Origin: Microbacterium sp. MF43
Lineage (GTDB): Bacteria > Actinomycetota > Actinomycetes > Actinomycetales > Microbacteriaceae
Direction of reading: 5' to 3'
DNA: 64,000 nucleotides
Assembly (NCBI RefSeq): GCF_012847295.1
Contig: NZ_JABBDY010000001.1
Span: 186,001 to 250,000, forward strand
Numbering within the stretch: the stretch's first letter is position 1; each line of letters begins with the position of its first letter. This document shows positions 1 to 7,655 of the stretch, in pieces. A program made the position numbers and the translations under genes. The notes under the pieces are model-generated. The model was not told where the DNA came from. It saw only the letters and a program-made list of their open reading frames with translations, and ran no database searches.

Positions 1-764
1 ACCTCGATCTCCACCCGCGCGGCGGCAAGTACAGCCACGCCGCGTGCTTCCCGGTCGCGCCGGGGATTCCCGGCCGGATCCTCACCGAGGCCGCACTCCT
101 GTGCAACTTCTCGCGCGGACTCCTCGAGCACGACGAGGTCGTGACGTTCTTCCACGAGTTCGGCCACCTCGTGCACGAGATCCTCGGCGGACGCCAGCGC
201 TACGCGCGGTTCACCGGGTTCGAGACCGAGTGGGACTTCGTCGAGGCGCCCAGCCAGCTGCTCGAGGAGTGGGCGTGGGACGCCGACGTGCTCGCGTCGT
301 TCGCCGTCGACGCCGGCGGCCGGCCGATCCCCGCGGAACTGGTCGCGAAGATGCGCACGGCCGACGCCTTCGGACGCGCCCTCGAGGTGCGGCGCCAGCT
401 CGGCCACGCCGCCGTGTCGTACCACCTGCACGTCGACCGGCCCGCCGATCTTCAGGCAGAGACCGAGCGGCTCTACGCCGAGTCGTCGCCCGTGCAGCCG
501 ATCCCGGGGCTCCACCCCTACGCCGGGTTCGGCCACCTCACGGGGTACGGCGCGTGCTACTACACGTACCAGTGGAGCCTCGTGATCGCGCGGGATCTGC
601 TCACCGGCTTCCCGGATGGGCTGATGGATGCCGAGGCGGCCGGCCGGTACCGCGCCGAAGTGCTCGAGAAGGGCGGATCGCGTGATGCGCGCGACCTGGT
701 CGAGGGGTTCCTGGGTCGCCCGTACTCGTTCGAGGCCTACCGGGACTGGCTCGCGGGGTCCTGA
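1..764 (+). CDS. M3 family zinc oligopeptidase, C-terminal part
   Basis: This is the 3' part of a gene entering from outside the window; the reading frame is open from base 3 to the TGA at 762-764. M3 peptidases (thimet oligopeptidase / dipeptidyl carboxypeptidase type) are cytoplasmic zinc enzymes that cut short peptides. The family signature HEFGH is encoded at 153-167, where the two His bind zinc and the Glu is catalytic. The downstream segment VEAPSQLLEEW carries the third zinc ligand (Glu), as in family members, and a DLHPRGGKYSHAA-like stretch just upstream is also typical. About 253 codons are visible of the usual 650-700, so the missing part is the helical N-terminal half. Whether it is a Dcp or an oligoendopeptidase cannot be decided from this piece. 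A GC-rich hairpin follows at 789-812. Confidence 0.9.
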   Translation, partial: LDLHPRGGKYSHAACFPVAPGIPGRILTEAALLCNFSRGLLEHDEVVTFFHEFGHLVHEILGGRQRYARFTGFETEWDFVEAPSQLLEEWAWDADVLASFAVDAGGRPIPAELVAKMRTADAFGRALEVRRQLGHAAVSYHLHVDRPADLQAETERLYAESSPVQPIPGLHPYAGFGHLTGYGACYYTYQWSLVIARDLLTGFPDGLMDAEAAGRYRAEVLEKGGSRDARDLVEGFLGRPYSFEAYRDWLAGS

Positions 765-788
765 CCGGCGCGGCTCGTCGCCGCGGCT

Positions 789-812
789 CCGCCGGGCTGT
801 GGATTCCGGCGG
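789..812 (+). terminator. hairpin after the M3 peptidase gene
   Basis: An inverted repeat with arms CCGCCGG (789-795) and CCGGCGG (806-812) and a 10-nt loop lies 24 nt after the stop. There is no U-tract, as is common in high-GC actinobacteria. It is a plausible but short terminator. Confidence 0.35.
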
Positions 813-1010
813 CGGCACACAGGTCCGCCGGGTATCCTTCACCTGCCCACACCGCAGTCCACTGCGACACACCCCCCTGATGTCGTCGAGGTGACGCGTG
901 TGCGGCGCCTCGCCCACCTCGCTCTCCCCGCTCGGTGCGCTGCGCCGGACCCGCTTCGCCCGTACCCGAAGCGATCCGACGGCAGCACCCCGAAGAAGCG
1001 GAGACCCCCG

Positions 1011-2639
1011 ATGCCAGACAACGCGGTTCCGGCCCGCACGGCCGACGACTCGACGTTCGATCGCCTGCTCGCGGCGCAGGCCGACGCCACCCCCACCACC
1101 ACGTTCGCCACGGCGTTCCGCGGCTACGACAAGGACGAGGTCGACACCGCCGTCGCCGAGCTCGAGGCCCGCGCTCGCTCGGCCGCCGAGCAGCTGACTG
1201 CGCTGAAGCAGAACCAGCGTCGTGCCAGCGCGGTCGTCGCGCAGACCCGCGAGAAGATCGCCGCGCTCGAGATCGAGCTCGAGGCCGCCACCCGCGAGCG
1301 CAGCGAGGCGGTCGCCCGCCTCGAGTCGGCGGTGACGACTGCGACCGCCGAGTCCCGTGACGCCGTGGCGGCTCTCGAGGCCGAGCTCGCCGCCACCCGC
1401 GCCCGCGCGTCGGCGTCGGAGCAGCGCGTGCAGGCGCTCACCGAGGAGCTCGTCGGCGCGACCGACGACACACCCAACGGCCAGCAGTTCGAAGAGATCC
1501 TGCGCGTCGCCGAGGAGCAGGCCAGCGTGCTGCTGCGCAACGCCACGGTGCAGGGCGAGCGACTGCTCGAGGCGGCGCGCGCCGAGATCGAGAGCCGGCG
1601 CAAGGACGCACAGGCCGAGGCCGACGCGATCCTGTCCCAGGCGCAGCACGAGGCGCAGCAGGTGCGGCTCCGCATCGACACCGAGCTCACCGCGCACCGC
1701 TCGACGATCGAGCGCGAGGCCGCGCACGCCGCAGAGAAGGTGTCGCAGGCGGAGCGGGAGGCCGCGGCGATCCGCACCGAGGCCGAGAAGGGCGCCGCCG
1801 CGCTGCGCTCGATGGTCGCGCGCGAGACGGCCGAGGCCCGCGCCGAGGCCGAAGAGGCCGTGCGCGAGCTGCGCGTTCGCGCCCTCGACTTCGAAGCGTC
1901 GCTGACCCGTCGGCAGGACGACGCGCAGCAGGAGTTCCTCGTCCTCCACAACCAGGCCGTTGCGCACGCCGAGCGCATCACCCAGGACGCCAACGAGCAG
2001 GTTTCCGCTTCGCTCGACCACGCCCAGCGCGTCTCGGCGAAGGCCGAGGACTTCGAGCGCCTCATGCGGGCGCAGGCGCAGCAGATCGAAGCCGACGCGC
2101 ACCTGCGTGCTCGCGAGCAGCTCGATCAGGCACGCGTCAAGGCGCAGCGCATCATCGACCTCGTCACGACGCAGGCGCAGACGGTGCTCCGCGACGCGGA
2201 GGACCGCACCCGTCAGCTCCGCTGGCAGCAGCACCAGCTCACGAGCTTCATGGCCGAGGTGAAGGAGATGATCCGCCCCGACGCGCCGATCGCGGCCGCA
2301 CAGCCCGCCGATCTCGCCGAGGTCGCCGGTCAGGCTCCGATCGAGGTCGTCGTCGCGCCGGAAGACGTCGACGCCGAGCACGAGGAGCTGGCCGAGGCCG
2401 CACTCGACGCCGAGCACGAGGAGCTGGCCGAGGTCGCACTCGACGCCGAGCCGGGAGCGGTCGGGACCGACGAGCCCGGGACCATCGAGTCTGAGCTCAC
2501 GGTCGGCGAGCCGGAGCTCGAGGTCGCGGAGCCGGCCTCCGACGGCGGCGAGGAAGGTGCGGAGATCGCCGAGGAGCAGCAGGCCGAGGCATCCGTCGAC
2601 GACGTCCGGGTCGAAGAGCTCGAGTCCTCCGAGAAGTGA
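1011..2639 (+). CDS. DivIVA-domain coiled-coil protein
   Basis: The 542-aa protein begins with a segment (about residues 25-50) containing FRGYDKDEVD, which closely matches the conserved N-terminal motif of DivIVA/Wag31 proteins that bind curved membrane. A long, nearly uninterrupted coiled coil rich in Ala, Glu, Arg and Gln follows (about 50-430), then an acidic, probably disordered tail. The tail holds a tandem 12-aa repeat. An in-frame GTG at 891 would add 40 residues of basic, non-conserved sequence; I prefer ATG 1011, which has purine-rich GAAGAAGCGGAGA before it. By family it probably organises the cell pole or division site, or scaffolds envelope assembly. It is much longer than classical DivIVA (about 200-300 aa), so it is a paralogue rather than Wag31 itself. 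The exact role is unknown. Confidence 0.8.
   Translation: MPDNAVPARTADDSTFDRLLAAQADATPTTTFATAFRGYDKDEVDTAVAELEARARSAAEQLTALKQNQRRASAVVAQTREKIAALEIELEAATRERSEAVARLESAVTTATAESRDAVAALEAELAATRARASASEQRVQALTEELVGATDDTPNGQQFEEILRVAEEQASVLLRNATVQGERLLEAARAEIESRRKDAQAEADAILSQAQHEAQQVRLRIDTELTAHRSTIEREAAHAAEKVSQAEREAAAIRTEAEKGAAALRSMVARETAEARAEAEEAVRELRVRALDFEASLTRRQDDAQQEFLVLHNQAVAHAERITQDANEQVSASLDHAQRVSAKAEDFERLMRAQAQQIEADAHLRAREQLDQARVKAQRIIDLVTTQAQTVLRDAEDRTRQLRWQQHQLTSFMAEVKEMIRPDAPIAAAQPADLAEVAGQAPIEVVVAPEDVDAEHEELAEAALDAEHEELAEVALDAEPGAVGTDEPGTIESELTVGEPELEVAEPASDGGEEGAEIAEEQQAEASVDDVRVEELESSEK
2370..2441 (+). repeat. tandem 36-bp repeat in the acidic tail of the DivIVA-like gene
   Basis: Two adjacent 36-bp units (2370-2405 and 2406-2441) differ at one base (GCC versus GTC). 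Each encodes the 12 residues DAEHEELAE-x-AL, and a third partial unit (DAE) begins at 2442. The near identity at DNA level points to recent in-frame duplication. Confidence 0.9.
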
Positions 2640-2642
2640 GTC

Positions 2643-2677
2643 CGCTCGGGAGGCGTCAGGCCGACGTCTCCCGAGCG
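2643..2677. terminator. bidirectional terminator between DivIVA-like gene and ltaE
   Basis: Arms at 2643-2657 and 2663-2677 form a 15-bp stem (one G-U wobble) with a 5-nt loop. It starts 4 nt after the upstream stop and overlaps the last codons of the convergent threonine aldolase gene. The position fits termination in both directions. Confidence 0.6.
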
Positions 2678-3723
2678 ATCGCCGCGAGGAACGCGTCGAT
2701 GTCGTTCTCGCTCGTGTCGAACGAGCACATCCAGCGCACCTCGTTCTTCGCGGCGTCCCAGTCGTAGAAGCGGAAGTGCTCGCGCAGGCGGTCGGCCACC
2801 CCGTCGGGCAGCGTCGCGAAGACGCCGTTCGCCTGCGTCGGCTGCGTGAACGCGACGCCGCGGATCGAGCCGTCGGCGAGGCCCGCCTCCACGCCGCTCC
2901 GCAGGCGCTGGGCCATCGCGTTCGAATGCGACGCGTTGCGAAGCCAGAGGTCGCCCTCGAGCAAAGCCACCAGCTGCGCCGAGACGAACCGCATCTTCGA
3001 CGCGAGCTGCATGTCGAGCTTTCGCAGGTAGGTGAGTCCGGTGGATGCCTCGGCATCGAGGACGACGATCGCCTCGCCGAGCATGGCCCCGTTCTTCGTG
3101 CCGCCGAAGCTGAGCACGTCGACGCCCACGTCGCGCGTGAAGGCGCGCAGGGGCAGCCCGAGCGACGCGGCAGCGTTCGAGATGCGGGAGCCGTCCATGT
3201 GCAGCCGCATGCCGTGGGCGTGGGCGTGGTCGGCGATCGCGCGGATCTCGTCGGGCGTGTACAGCGTGCCGAGTTCGGTCGACTGCGTGATCGACACGAC
3301 GAGCGGCTGCGCGCGATGCTCGTCTCCCCAGCCCCAGGCCTCGCGGTCGATCAGCTCGGGGGTGAGCTTTCCGTCGTCGCTCGGGACGTGGAGGATCTTG
3401 ATGCCGCCCACGCGCTCCGGCGCGCCGCCCTCGTCGACGTTGATGTGCGCCGTCGACGCGGAGATGACGGCGCCCCAGCGGGGGAGCATCGACTGCAGGC
3501 CGACGACGTTCGCACCGGTGCCGTTGAAGACCGGGTACGCCTCGACGCCCTCGCCGAAGTGGCGTGCCATCACCTGCTGCAGCCGCTCGGTGTACACGTC
3601 CTCGCCGTACGCGACCTGGTGACCGTCGTTCGCGGCCGCGATGGCGGCGAGCACCTCCGGGTGGATGCCGGAGTAGTTGTCGGATGCGAAGCCCCGGGTG
3701 TTCGGGTCGTGGATCGTGGTCAC
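2656..3723 (-). CDS. ltaE: low-specificity L-threonine aldolase
   Basis: The 355-aa PLP-dependent fold type I enzyme cleaves L-threonine or L-allo-threonine to glycine and acetaldehyde in the cytosol. Visible family features are an N-terminal SDNYSGIHPEVL segment, the GTGANV cofactor-binding loop, HMDGSR (the Asp contacts the PLP ring) and SFGGTKNG, whose Lys forms the Schiff base. Length is normal. The start is a GTG; a TAGATT box 9-14 nt upstream and no Shine-Dalgarno indicate a leaderless mRNA. Longer in-frame extensions encode Arg/Pro/Ser-rich non-conserved sequence and were rejected. It is convergent with the DivIVA-like gene and tandem with the SDR gene upstream. Confidence 0.92.
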   Translation of the reverse strand: MTTIHDPNTRGFASDNYSGIHPEVLAAIAAANDGHQVAYGEDVYTERLQQVMARHFGEGVEAYPVFNGTGANVVGLQSMLPRWGAVISASTAHINVDEGGAPERVGGIKILHVPSDDGKLTPELIDREAWGWGDEHRAQPLVVSITQSTELGTLYTPDEIRAIADHAHAHGMRLHMDGSRISNAAASLGLPLRAFTRDVGVDVLSFGGTKNGAMLGEAIVVLDAEASTGLTYLRKLDMQLASKMRFVSAQLVALLEGDLWLRNASHSNAMAQRLRSGVEAGLADGSIRGVAFTQPTQANGVFATLPDGVADRLREHFRFYDWDAAKNEVRWMCSFDTSENDIDAFLAAIARETSA

Positions 3724-3731
3724 GGTGTTCC

Positions 3732-3737
3732 AATCTA
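3732..3737 (-). promoter_or_regulatory. -10 box of ltaE, leaderless
   Basis: TAGATT on the minus strand lies 8 nt before the GTG start. No -35 is evident and there is no Shine-Dalgarno. Confidence 0.5.
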
Positions 3738-3811
3738 GTTCGTGCGTCCGCAGCCGTCGTCGGGCGCATCGCGACGGAGCGCGCTCCGTGCTGCCGGGGG
3801 ACGGCCGCGCG

Positions 3812-4507
3812 TCAGAGGGCGGGGTCGGTGAGGTCGACGGTGGAGTCGTTGACCTCGGCGGCATCGCTCGCCCACAGGTCGGCGAACCGCTGCGCGAGGG
3901 CGTCTTCGAGCCCGTCGAGGCTCTTGACCCGGAAGACGACGGATGCCGCGGCCAGCGGCTCGCCCGCATCCCTGGCCGCCTTCGCGAACCCCTGAGCGAC
4001 GGCCCGCGCCCACGCCTCGGTGGCCGCTTTCACCGCCGCGTAGTTCGCACCGCCGGCCAGTGGCCGGGCGACGGCGGTGGACGAGACCACCGCGAGGCGC
4101 CCCGCGTCGGACGCCCGGAGGTCGGCGTCGAACGCCCGGCTCACGTGGCGCAGTGCCGTGAGGGATCCTTCGAGGAACCGGAAGTCGGCCTCGGTCTGGC
4201 CCGCCAGCCCGCCCCCGCCGCGCCAGCCGCCCACGAGGTGGAGGATGCCGTCGACGGCGCCGTGCTGCGCGTGCACGCGCTCGGCCAGCGCGGCCACCGC
4301 CGCCTCATCGGCGAGGTCGCACACCTCGGTGCGCGCACCCGCCTGCGCGACGGGGTCGAGCTTCGAGGCATCCCGTCCCACGGCGACGACGCGGGCACCG
4401 GCGGCGACCAGCGCCCGCGTCGCGGCGAGGCCGGCGGCACTGGTCGCGCCGGCGATCAGCACCAGCCGTCCGTTCACCCCGCGCGGGACTTCGGGCTCAG
4501 CGTTCAT
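3812..4507 (-). CDS. SDR-family NAD(P)-dependent oxidoreductase
   Basis: The 231-aa protein is a short-chain dehydrogenase/reductase with a Rossmann fold. Near the N-terminus is the dinucleotide motif GATSAAGLA, a variant of TGxxxGxG. The catalytic Ser lies in AVVSSTAVA and the YxxxK pair is YAAVK. Substrate and cofactor preference cannot be read from the sequence. It uses ATG at 4507, preceded by TAGATT with a 6-nt gap and no Shine-Dalgarno, so it is probably leaderless. It lies 88 nt upstream of ltaE on the same strand, but ltaE has its own -10 box, so the two need not be an operon. Confidence 0.85.
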   Translation of the reverse strand: MNAEPEVPRGVNGRLVLIAGATSAAGLAATRALVAAGARVVAVGRDASKLDPVAQAGARTEVCDLADEAAVAALAERVHAQHGAVDGILHLVGGWRGGGGLAGQTEADFRFLEGSLTALRHVSRAFDADLRASDAGRLAVVSSTAVARPLAGGANYAAVKAATEAWARAVAQGFAKAARDAGEPLAAASVVFRVKSLDGLEDALAQRFADLWASDAAEVNDSTVDLTDPAL

Positions 4508-4513
4508 GCCGGC

Positions 4514-4519
4514 AATCTA
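4514..4519 (-). promoter_or_regulatory. -10 box of the SDR gene, leaderless
   Basis: TAGATT on the minus strand is separated from the ATG by 6 nt (GCCGGC). This is the expected geometry for transcription starting at the start codon. Confidence 0.55.
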
Positions 4520-4545
4520 CGCAGGAGGCACGCCGAAGGCGAGGC

Positions 4546-5973
4546 TCAGGCATCGCCGCCGGTGATCCCCGCGGTCGATTCGATGACCGGCTTCATCTTC
4601 TTGTCGAGCGCCTCGAAGAACATCGACAGCGGGAACTCGTCGTCCATCACGGCGTCGGTGTAGCCCTTCGGGGGGCCGGAGAGGATCTCGTCGGAGAGGC
4701 CGCGCGCCCATGCCGAGGCCGGGTGGGGCGTCAGCGTGCCGCGCACCAGCTCGTACGCGGCGAGCCAGTGAGCCGTCTTCGGGCGGTCGATCGAGCGCCA
4801 GTAGAGCTCGTCGATCGCGTCGGCGAGGGCGACGACCGCGGCCGGCACGTCATCCCAGTCGAAGGCGAGGGCCGTGTCGGTCCAGTGCAGCACGCCGCGC
4901 TGGTGCAGCCAAGCGAACAGCAGCTGCCCGCCCAGTCCGTCGTAGTTGCGCACGCGCGAGCCGGTGATCGAGAAGCGGAAGATGCGGTCGAAGATGACCG
5001 CGTACTGCACGAGCTTCGCGTGCTCGAGCATCTCCGTCTCAGCCGTCGTGAGCGTCTCGCGCGCCGAAAGACGTCCCTGGATCGCGACGCACTCGCGGAA
5101 CGCCGTCAGGTCGCAGCGCAGCTCCTCGAGCGAGTACAGGAAGTACGGCATCCGCTGCTTGATCATGAACGGATCGAACGGCAGGTCGCCGCGCATATGG
5201 GTGCGGTCGTGGATGATGTCCCACATCACGAACGTCTTCTCGGTGAGCTGCTGGTCGTCGAGCATGCGTGCGGCGTCGTCGGGCAGGTCGAGCTTCGTGA
5301 TCTCGGCGGCGGCGCGCACGACGCGGCGATACCGTGCCGCCTCGCGGTCCTGGAAGATCGCACCCCACGTGAACGAGGGGATCTCGCGCATCGCGACCGT
5401 CTCGGGGAACAGCACCGCGCTGTTGGTGTCGTACCCGGGCGTGAAGTCGACGAATCGCAGCGAGACGAAGAGCTTGTTGGTGTACTCGGTCTCGAGCTCG
5501 GCGATGAACTCCGGCCAGATCACCTCGACGAGGACGGCTTCGACGTGACGATCGGCCGATCCGTTCTGGGTGTACATCGGGAAGACGACGAGGTGGCGCA
5601 GGCCGTCGACGCGGTGTCGCTGCGGCTGGAAGGCCACGAGCGAGTCGAGGAAGTCCGGCACCCCGAACCCCTCGTCCATCCAGCGCCGGAAGTCGCTCAC
5701 GGAAGCCTCGAGATACTCGGCATCGTGCGGGAAGCGCGGCGCGAGCTCGTCGATCGCGGTCACGATCGCGTGCACGTGCTCGCGCGCTGCGGCGTGTGCC
5801 GAGGCATCCGGAATCGACCCGTCCTTGATCTGGAGGGGCTGCAGAGCGGATGTCGCGCCCTTGAGTCGCAGCCAGGCGTCAGAGGCCTCCACGCCCTGAG
5901 CCAGCGCGATGGCGTCCTCGACGACCTCGGGTTCGCCGACGATGGCCTTGGTGGTGGCGGGGCTGATGGGCAT
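4546..5973 (-). CDS. DUF6421 family protein, possible metalloenzyme
   Basis: The 475-aa protein of unknown function resembles the DUF6421 family found in actinobacteria. It is soluble, with no signal peptide or membrane segment. In the second half lies a dense conserved-looking block with HDRTH, RGDLPFDPFMIKQRMPYF and then EELRCDLTAF. The spacing HxxxH followed by Glu/Asp resembles metal-binding helices of metallopeptidases, but this is my inference and no such activity is known to me. ATG 5973 is chosen because ACGGAGG lies 7 nt upstream; longer in-frame starts cross the promoter region. It is divergent from an Lrp/AsnC regulator with two palindromes between them, which suggests it is that regulator's target. 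Confidence 0.7.
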   Translation of the reverse strand: MPISPATTKAIVGEPEVVEDAIALAQGVEASDAWLRLKGATSALQPLQIKDGSIPDASAHAAAREHVHAIVTAIDELAPRFPHDAEYLEASVSDFRRWMDEGFGVPDFLDSLVAFQPQRHRVDGLRHLVVFPMYTQNGSADRHVEAVLVEVIWPEFIAELETEYTNKLFVSLRFVDFTPGYDTNSAVLFPETVAMREIPSFTWGAIFQDREAARYRRVVRAAAEITKLDLPDDAARMLDDQQLTEKTFVMWDIIHDRTHMRGDLPFDPFMIKQRMPYFLYSLEELRCDLTAFRECVAIQGRLSARETLTTAETEMLEHAKLVQYAVIFDRIFRFSITGSRVRNYDGLGGQLLFAWLHQRGVLHWTDTALAFDWDDVPAAVVALADAIDELYWRSIDRPKTAHWLAAYELVRGTLTPHPASAWARGLSDEILSGPPKGYTDAVMDDEFPLSMFFEALDKKMKPVIESTAGITGGDA

Positions 5974-6007
5974 GGTGAACCTCCGTTCGTCGATCGGTGA
6001 CGCCTCC

Positions 6008-6013
6008 AGTGTA
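6008..6013 (-). promoter_or_regulatory. -10 box of the DUF6421 gene
   Basis: TACACT on the minus strand. The -35 region is weak and is covered by the inverted repeat at 6020-6036, so regulation at this site is likely. The leader to the ATG is about 28 nt and contains the Shine-Dalgarno. Confidence 0.45.
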
Positions 6014-6019
6014 CGGGAA

Positions 6020-6036
6020 ATGTTCCGGTGAAACAT
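6020..6036. promoter_or_regulatory. inverted repeat ATGTT-N7-AACAT, candidate Lrp operator
   Basis: Arms at 6020-6024 and 6032-6036 sit over the -35 region of the DUF6421 gene. Dyads of this size are usual for Lrp/AsnC-family operators, and the only regulator gene nearby is the divergent Lrp homologue. Confidence 0.45.
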
Positions 6037-6044
6037 GCCGAAGG

Positions 6045-6059
6045 CAGGAAGACTTCCTG
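6045..6059. promoter_or_regulatory. perfect palindrome CAGGAAG-A-CTTCCTG, candidate Lrp operator
   Basis: A 15-bp perfect dyad lies just upstream of the -10 box of the Lrp gene (6071-6076), over its -35 position. This is the expected place for autorepression. Confidence 0.5.
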
Positions 6060-6070
6060 TTGGCGATCGG

Positions 6071-6076
6071 TAGAGT
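6071..6076 (+). promoter_or_regulatory. -10 box of the Lrp/AsnC gene, leaderless
   Basis: TAGAGT is followed by 6 nt (TGTTGC) and then the ATG at 6083. There is no Shine-Dalgarno. Confidence 0.55.
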
Positions 6077-6082
6077 TGTTGC

Positions 6083-6565
6083 ATGAGCACGCGCGACGAC
6101 ACCGCCGCCCCCGAGCCGGTGGACGACCCGATCGACGCCGCGATCGTCCGCGAGATGTCGCTCAACGCCCGCGCGACGCTGGCCGAGCTGTCGGCGGCGA
6201 CCGGTCTCTCGGTCTCGGCGGTGCAGACGCGCCTGCGGCGGCTCGAAGCGCGCCGCGTGATCACCGGATACCGGGCCACCCTCGACGCCGAAGCCGTCGG
6301 CAAGCCGCTGTCGGCGTTCATCGAGATCACCCCGCTCGACCCTGCTCAGCCCGACAACGCGCCCGAGCTGCTCGAGCACCTGAGCGAGATCGAGGCCTGT
6401 CACTCGATCGCCGGCGACGCGAGCTACATCCTGTTCGTGCGGGTTGCGTCGCCACGGCACCTCGAGACGCTGATCCGCGACGTCCGCCTCGCGGCGTCCG
6501 TCAACACGCGCACGACCGTCGTGCTGCAGACGTTCTACGAGAACCGCCCGCTTCTTCCCGCCTGA
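6083..6565 (+). CDS. Lrp/AsnC family transcriptional regulator
   Basis: This 160-aa protein has the family layout. An N-terminal winged helix-turn-helix (about residues 12-70) contains DAAIVREMSLNARATLAELS and the recognition segment VSAVQTRLRRLEARRVI. A C-terminal RAM (ligand-binding, oligomerising) domain occupies about 80-155. Lrp-type proteins sense amino acids or related small molecules and wrap DNA as octamers. A short Asp/Glu-rich N-terminal tail precedes the HTH. The gene is divergent from the DUF6421 gene and has a palindrome over its own promoter. Its effector is unknown. The start is ATG 6083, with a TAGAGT box 6 nt upstream. Confidence 0.9.
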   Translation: MSTRDDTAAPEPVDDPIDAAIVREMSLNARATLAELSAATGLSVSAVQTRLRRLEARRVITGYRATLDAEAVGKPLSAFIEITPLDPAQPDNAPELLEHLSEIEACHSIAGDASYILFVRVASPRHLETLIRDVRLAASVNTRTTVVLQTFYENRPLLPA

Positions 6566-6590
6566 CCGCCGCCTGGCGACGAGAGCCGAG

Positions 6591-6596
6591 TACAGT
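6591..6596 (+). promoter_or_regulatory. -10 box of the DAGK-family gene, leaderless
   Basis: TACAGT is followed by 7 nt (CAGGCAG) and the ATG at 6604. It lies in the 38-nt gap after the Lrp gene, so the kinase probably has its own transcript. Confidence 0.5.
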
Positions 6597-6603
6597 CAGG
6601 CAG

Positions 6604-7557
6604 ATGGAGGGGTCTGTAGCCGGCGGGTCCGGGCATGGAGTGCTGCTCGTGCGCAATGCGCAGTCCGGGACGGCCGTCATCCGTTCCGACCCTGCCGCGA
6701 CGTTCGCCGAGCGGATCCCCGAGGCCGTCGTCCACGAGCTGGCCGAAGGCGAGGACCTCGAGGAGGTGGTCGCCGCCGCGATGGAGTCGGATGCCCCGCC
6801 CGCCGTCCTCGGCATCTACGGCGGCGACGGCTCGGTGTCGCGGATGGCGCACTTCGCCCGTCGATACGACCGCCCGCTGCTCGCGATGCCCGGCGGAACC
6901 TTCAACCACTTCGTGCGGGCGCTGGGGCTCACCGACGTCGACGTCGCGATCGACGCCCTCGAGGCGGGCACGACCGAATCGGTCGGCGTGGTGGATGCCA
7001 CCGCCGACGACGGCGAGCCGATCACGGTGCTGAACGTCGTGTCCGTCGGCGCATACCCCGCCTTGATCGACGAGCGCGAGCGGCGCAGCAGCCTCGGCAA
7101 GTGGCTCGGCGGGGTGGCGGCGACGTGGACGGCCCTGCGCCGGACCGAGCCCCTCACGATCTCGCTCGGCGGCCGGCGGGCCCGCGTGTGGTCGGTGTTC
7201 GTGAGCGCGGGCCGGAACGACCCCGACCGCGTCGCGACGATGCAGCGGCAGGAAGCGGATGCCTCGGTCCTCGATGTGCGGATACACCACGCCCGCGGGT
7301 CCCGCGTCCGCGCGCTGGCGTCCCTGGCGTTCGGCAAGCGCACGGCCGCCCTGCTGCGCGCGGTGCGCCTCTTCCCCCGTGATGCCGACATCGAGCGGCT
7401 CGTGGTGCGCGACCTCGACATTCGGGTCACGCCGCGGGCGGGGCATCCGTCGGTCTTCGTGCACGACGGCGAACTCGAAGAACGCGATCCCGCAGGGTTC
7501 CGGCTGCGGTGCGTCGCCGTCCCCGACGCGCTGCGGGTGTACGCCCCGCGGGAGTGA
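6604..7557 (+). CDS. diacylglycerol kinase family lipid kinase
   Basis: The 317-aa protein has the DAGK/sphingosine-kinase catalytic fold, which transfers phosphate from ATP to a lipid hydroxyl at the inner membrane face. The nucleotide loop GGDGS is at residues 73-77 and is followed by the PGGTFNHFVRALG segment. The latter matches the conserved PxGTxNxxAR motif of the family, with His-Phe in place of the usual polar residues. A C-terminal beta-sandwich half (about 170-317) completes the fold. There is no signal peptide. The lipid substrate (diacylglycerol, undecaprenol or another) is not determined. It is convergent with the dehydrogenase gene across a hairpin repeat. Confidence 0.85.
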   Translation: MEGSVAGGSGHGVLLVRNAQSGTAVIRSDPAATFAERIPEAVVHELAEGEDLEEVVAAAMESDAPPAVLGIYGGDGSVSRMAHFARRYDRPLLAMPGGTFNHFVRALGLTDVDVAIDALEAGTTESVGVVDATADDGEPITVLNVVSVGAYPALIDERERRSSLGKWLGGVAATWTALRRTEPLTISLGGRRARVWSVFVSAGRNDPDRVATMQRQEADASVLDVRIHHARGSRVRALASLAFGKRTAALLRAVRLFPRDADIERLVVRDLDIRVTPRAGHPSVFVHDGELEERDPAGFRLRCVAVPDALRVYAPRE

Positions 7558-7559
7558 GG

Positions 7560-7640
7560 CGTTTCGTCCCGTCGCTTCGCTCCCCGCTCAACGACCGGGG
7601 TGCGTTGCCGGTCGTTGAGCGAGCGGAGCGAGACGACGCG
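7560..7640. repeat. palindromic GCGTTTCGTCCCG/GCTCAACGACCGG element, probable bidirectional terminator
   Basis: Arms GCTCAACGACCGG (7586-7598) and CCGGTCGTTGAGC (7608-7620) pair perfectly with a 9-nt loop. Flanking sequence (GTTTCGTCCCGTCGCTTCGCTCC, and GAGCGGAGCGAGACGACG on the other side) extends the pairing imperfectly. It fills the gap between two convergent genes. A 13-bp half (GCGTTTCGTCCCG) recurs at about 20129. Confidence 0.7.
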
Positions 7641-7655
7641 CGGCCGGCGCAGGAC

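Noticed and set aside
891-1010. GTG 891 as the start of the DivIVA-like gene
   Set aside because: The added 40 residues are basic and unlike the DivIVA N-terminus, which begins properly after ATG 1011.
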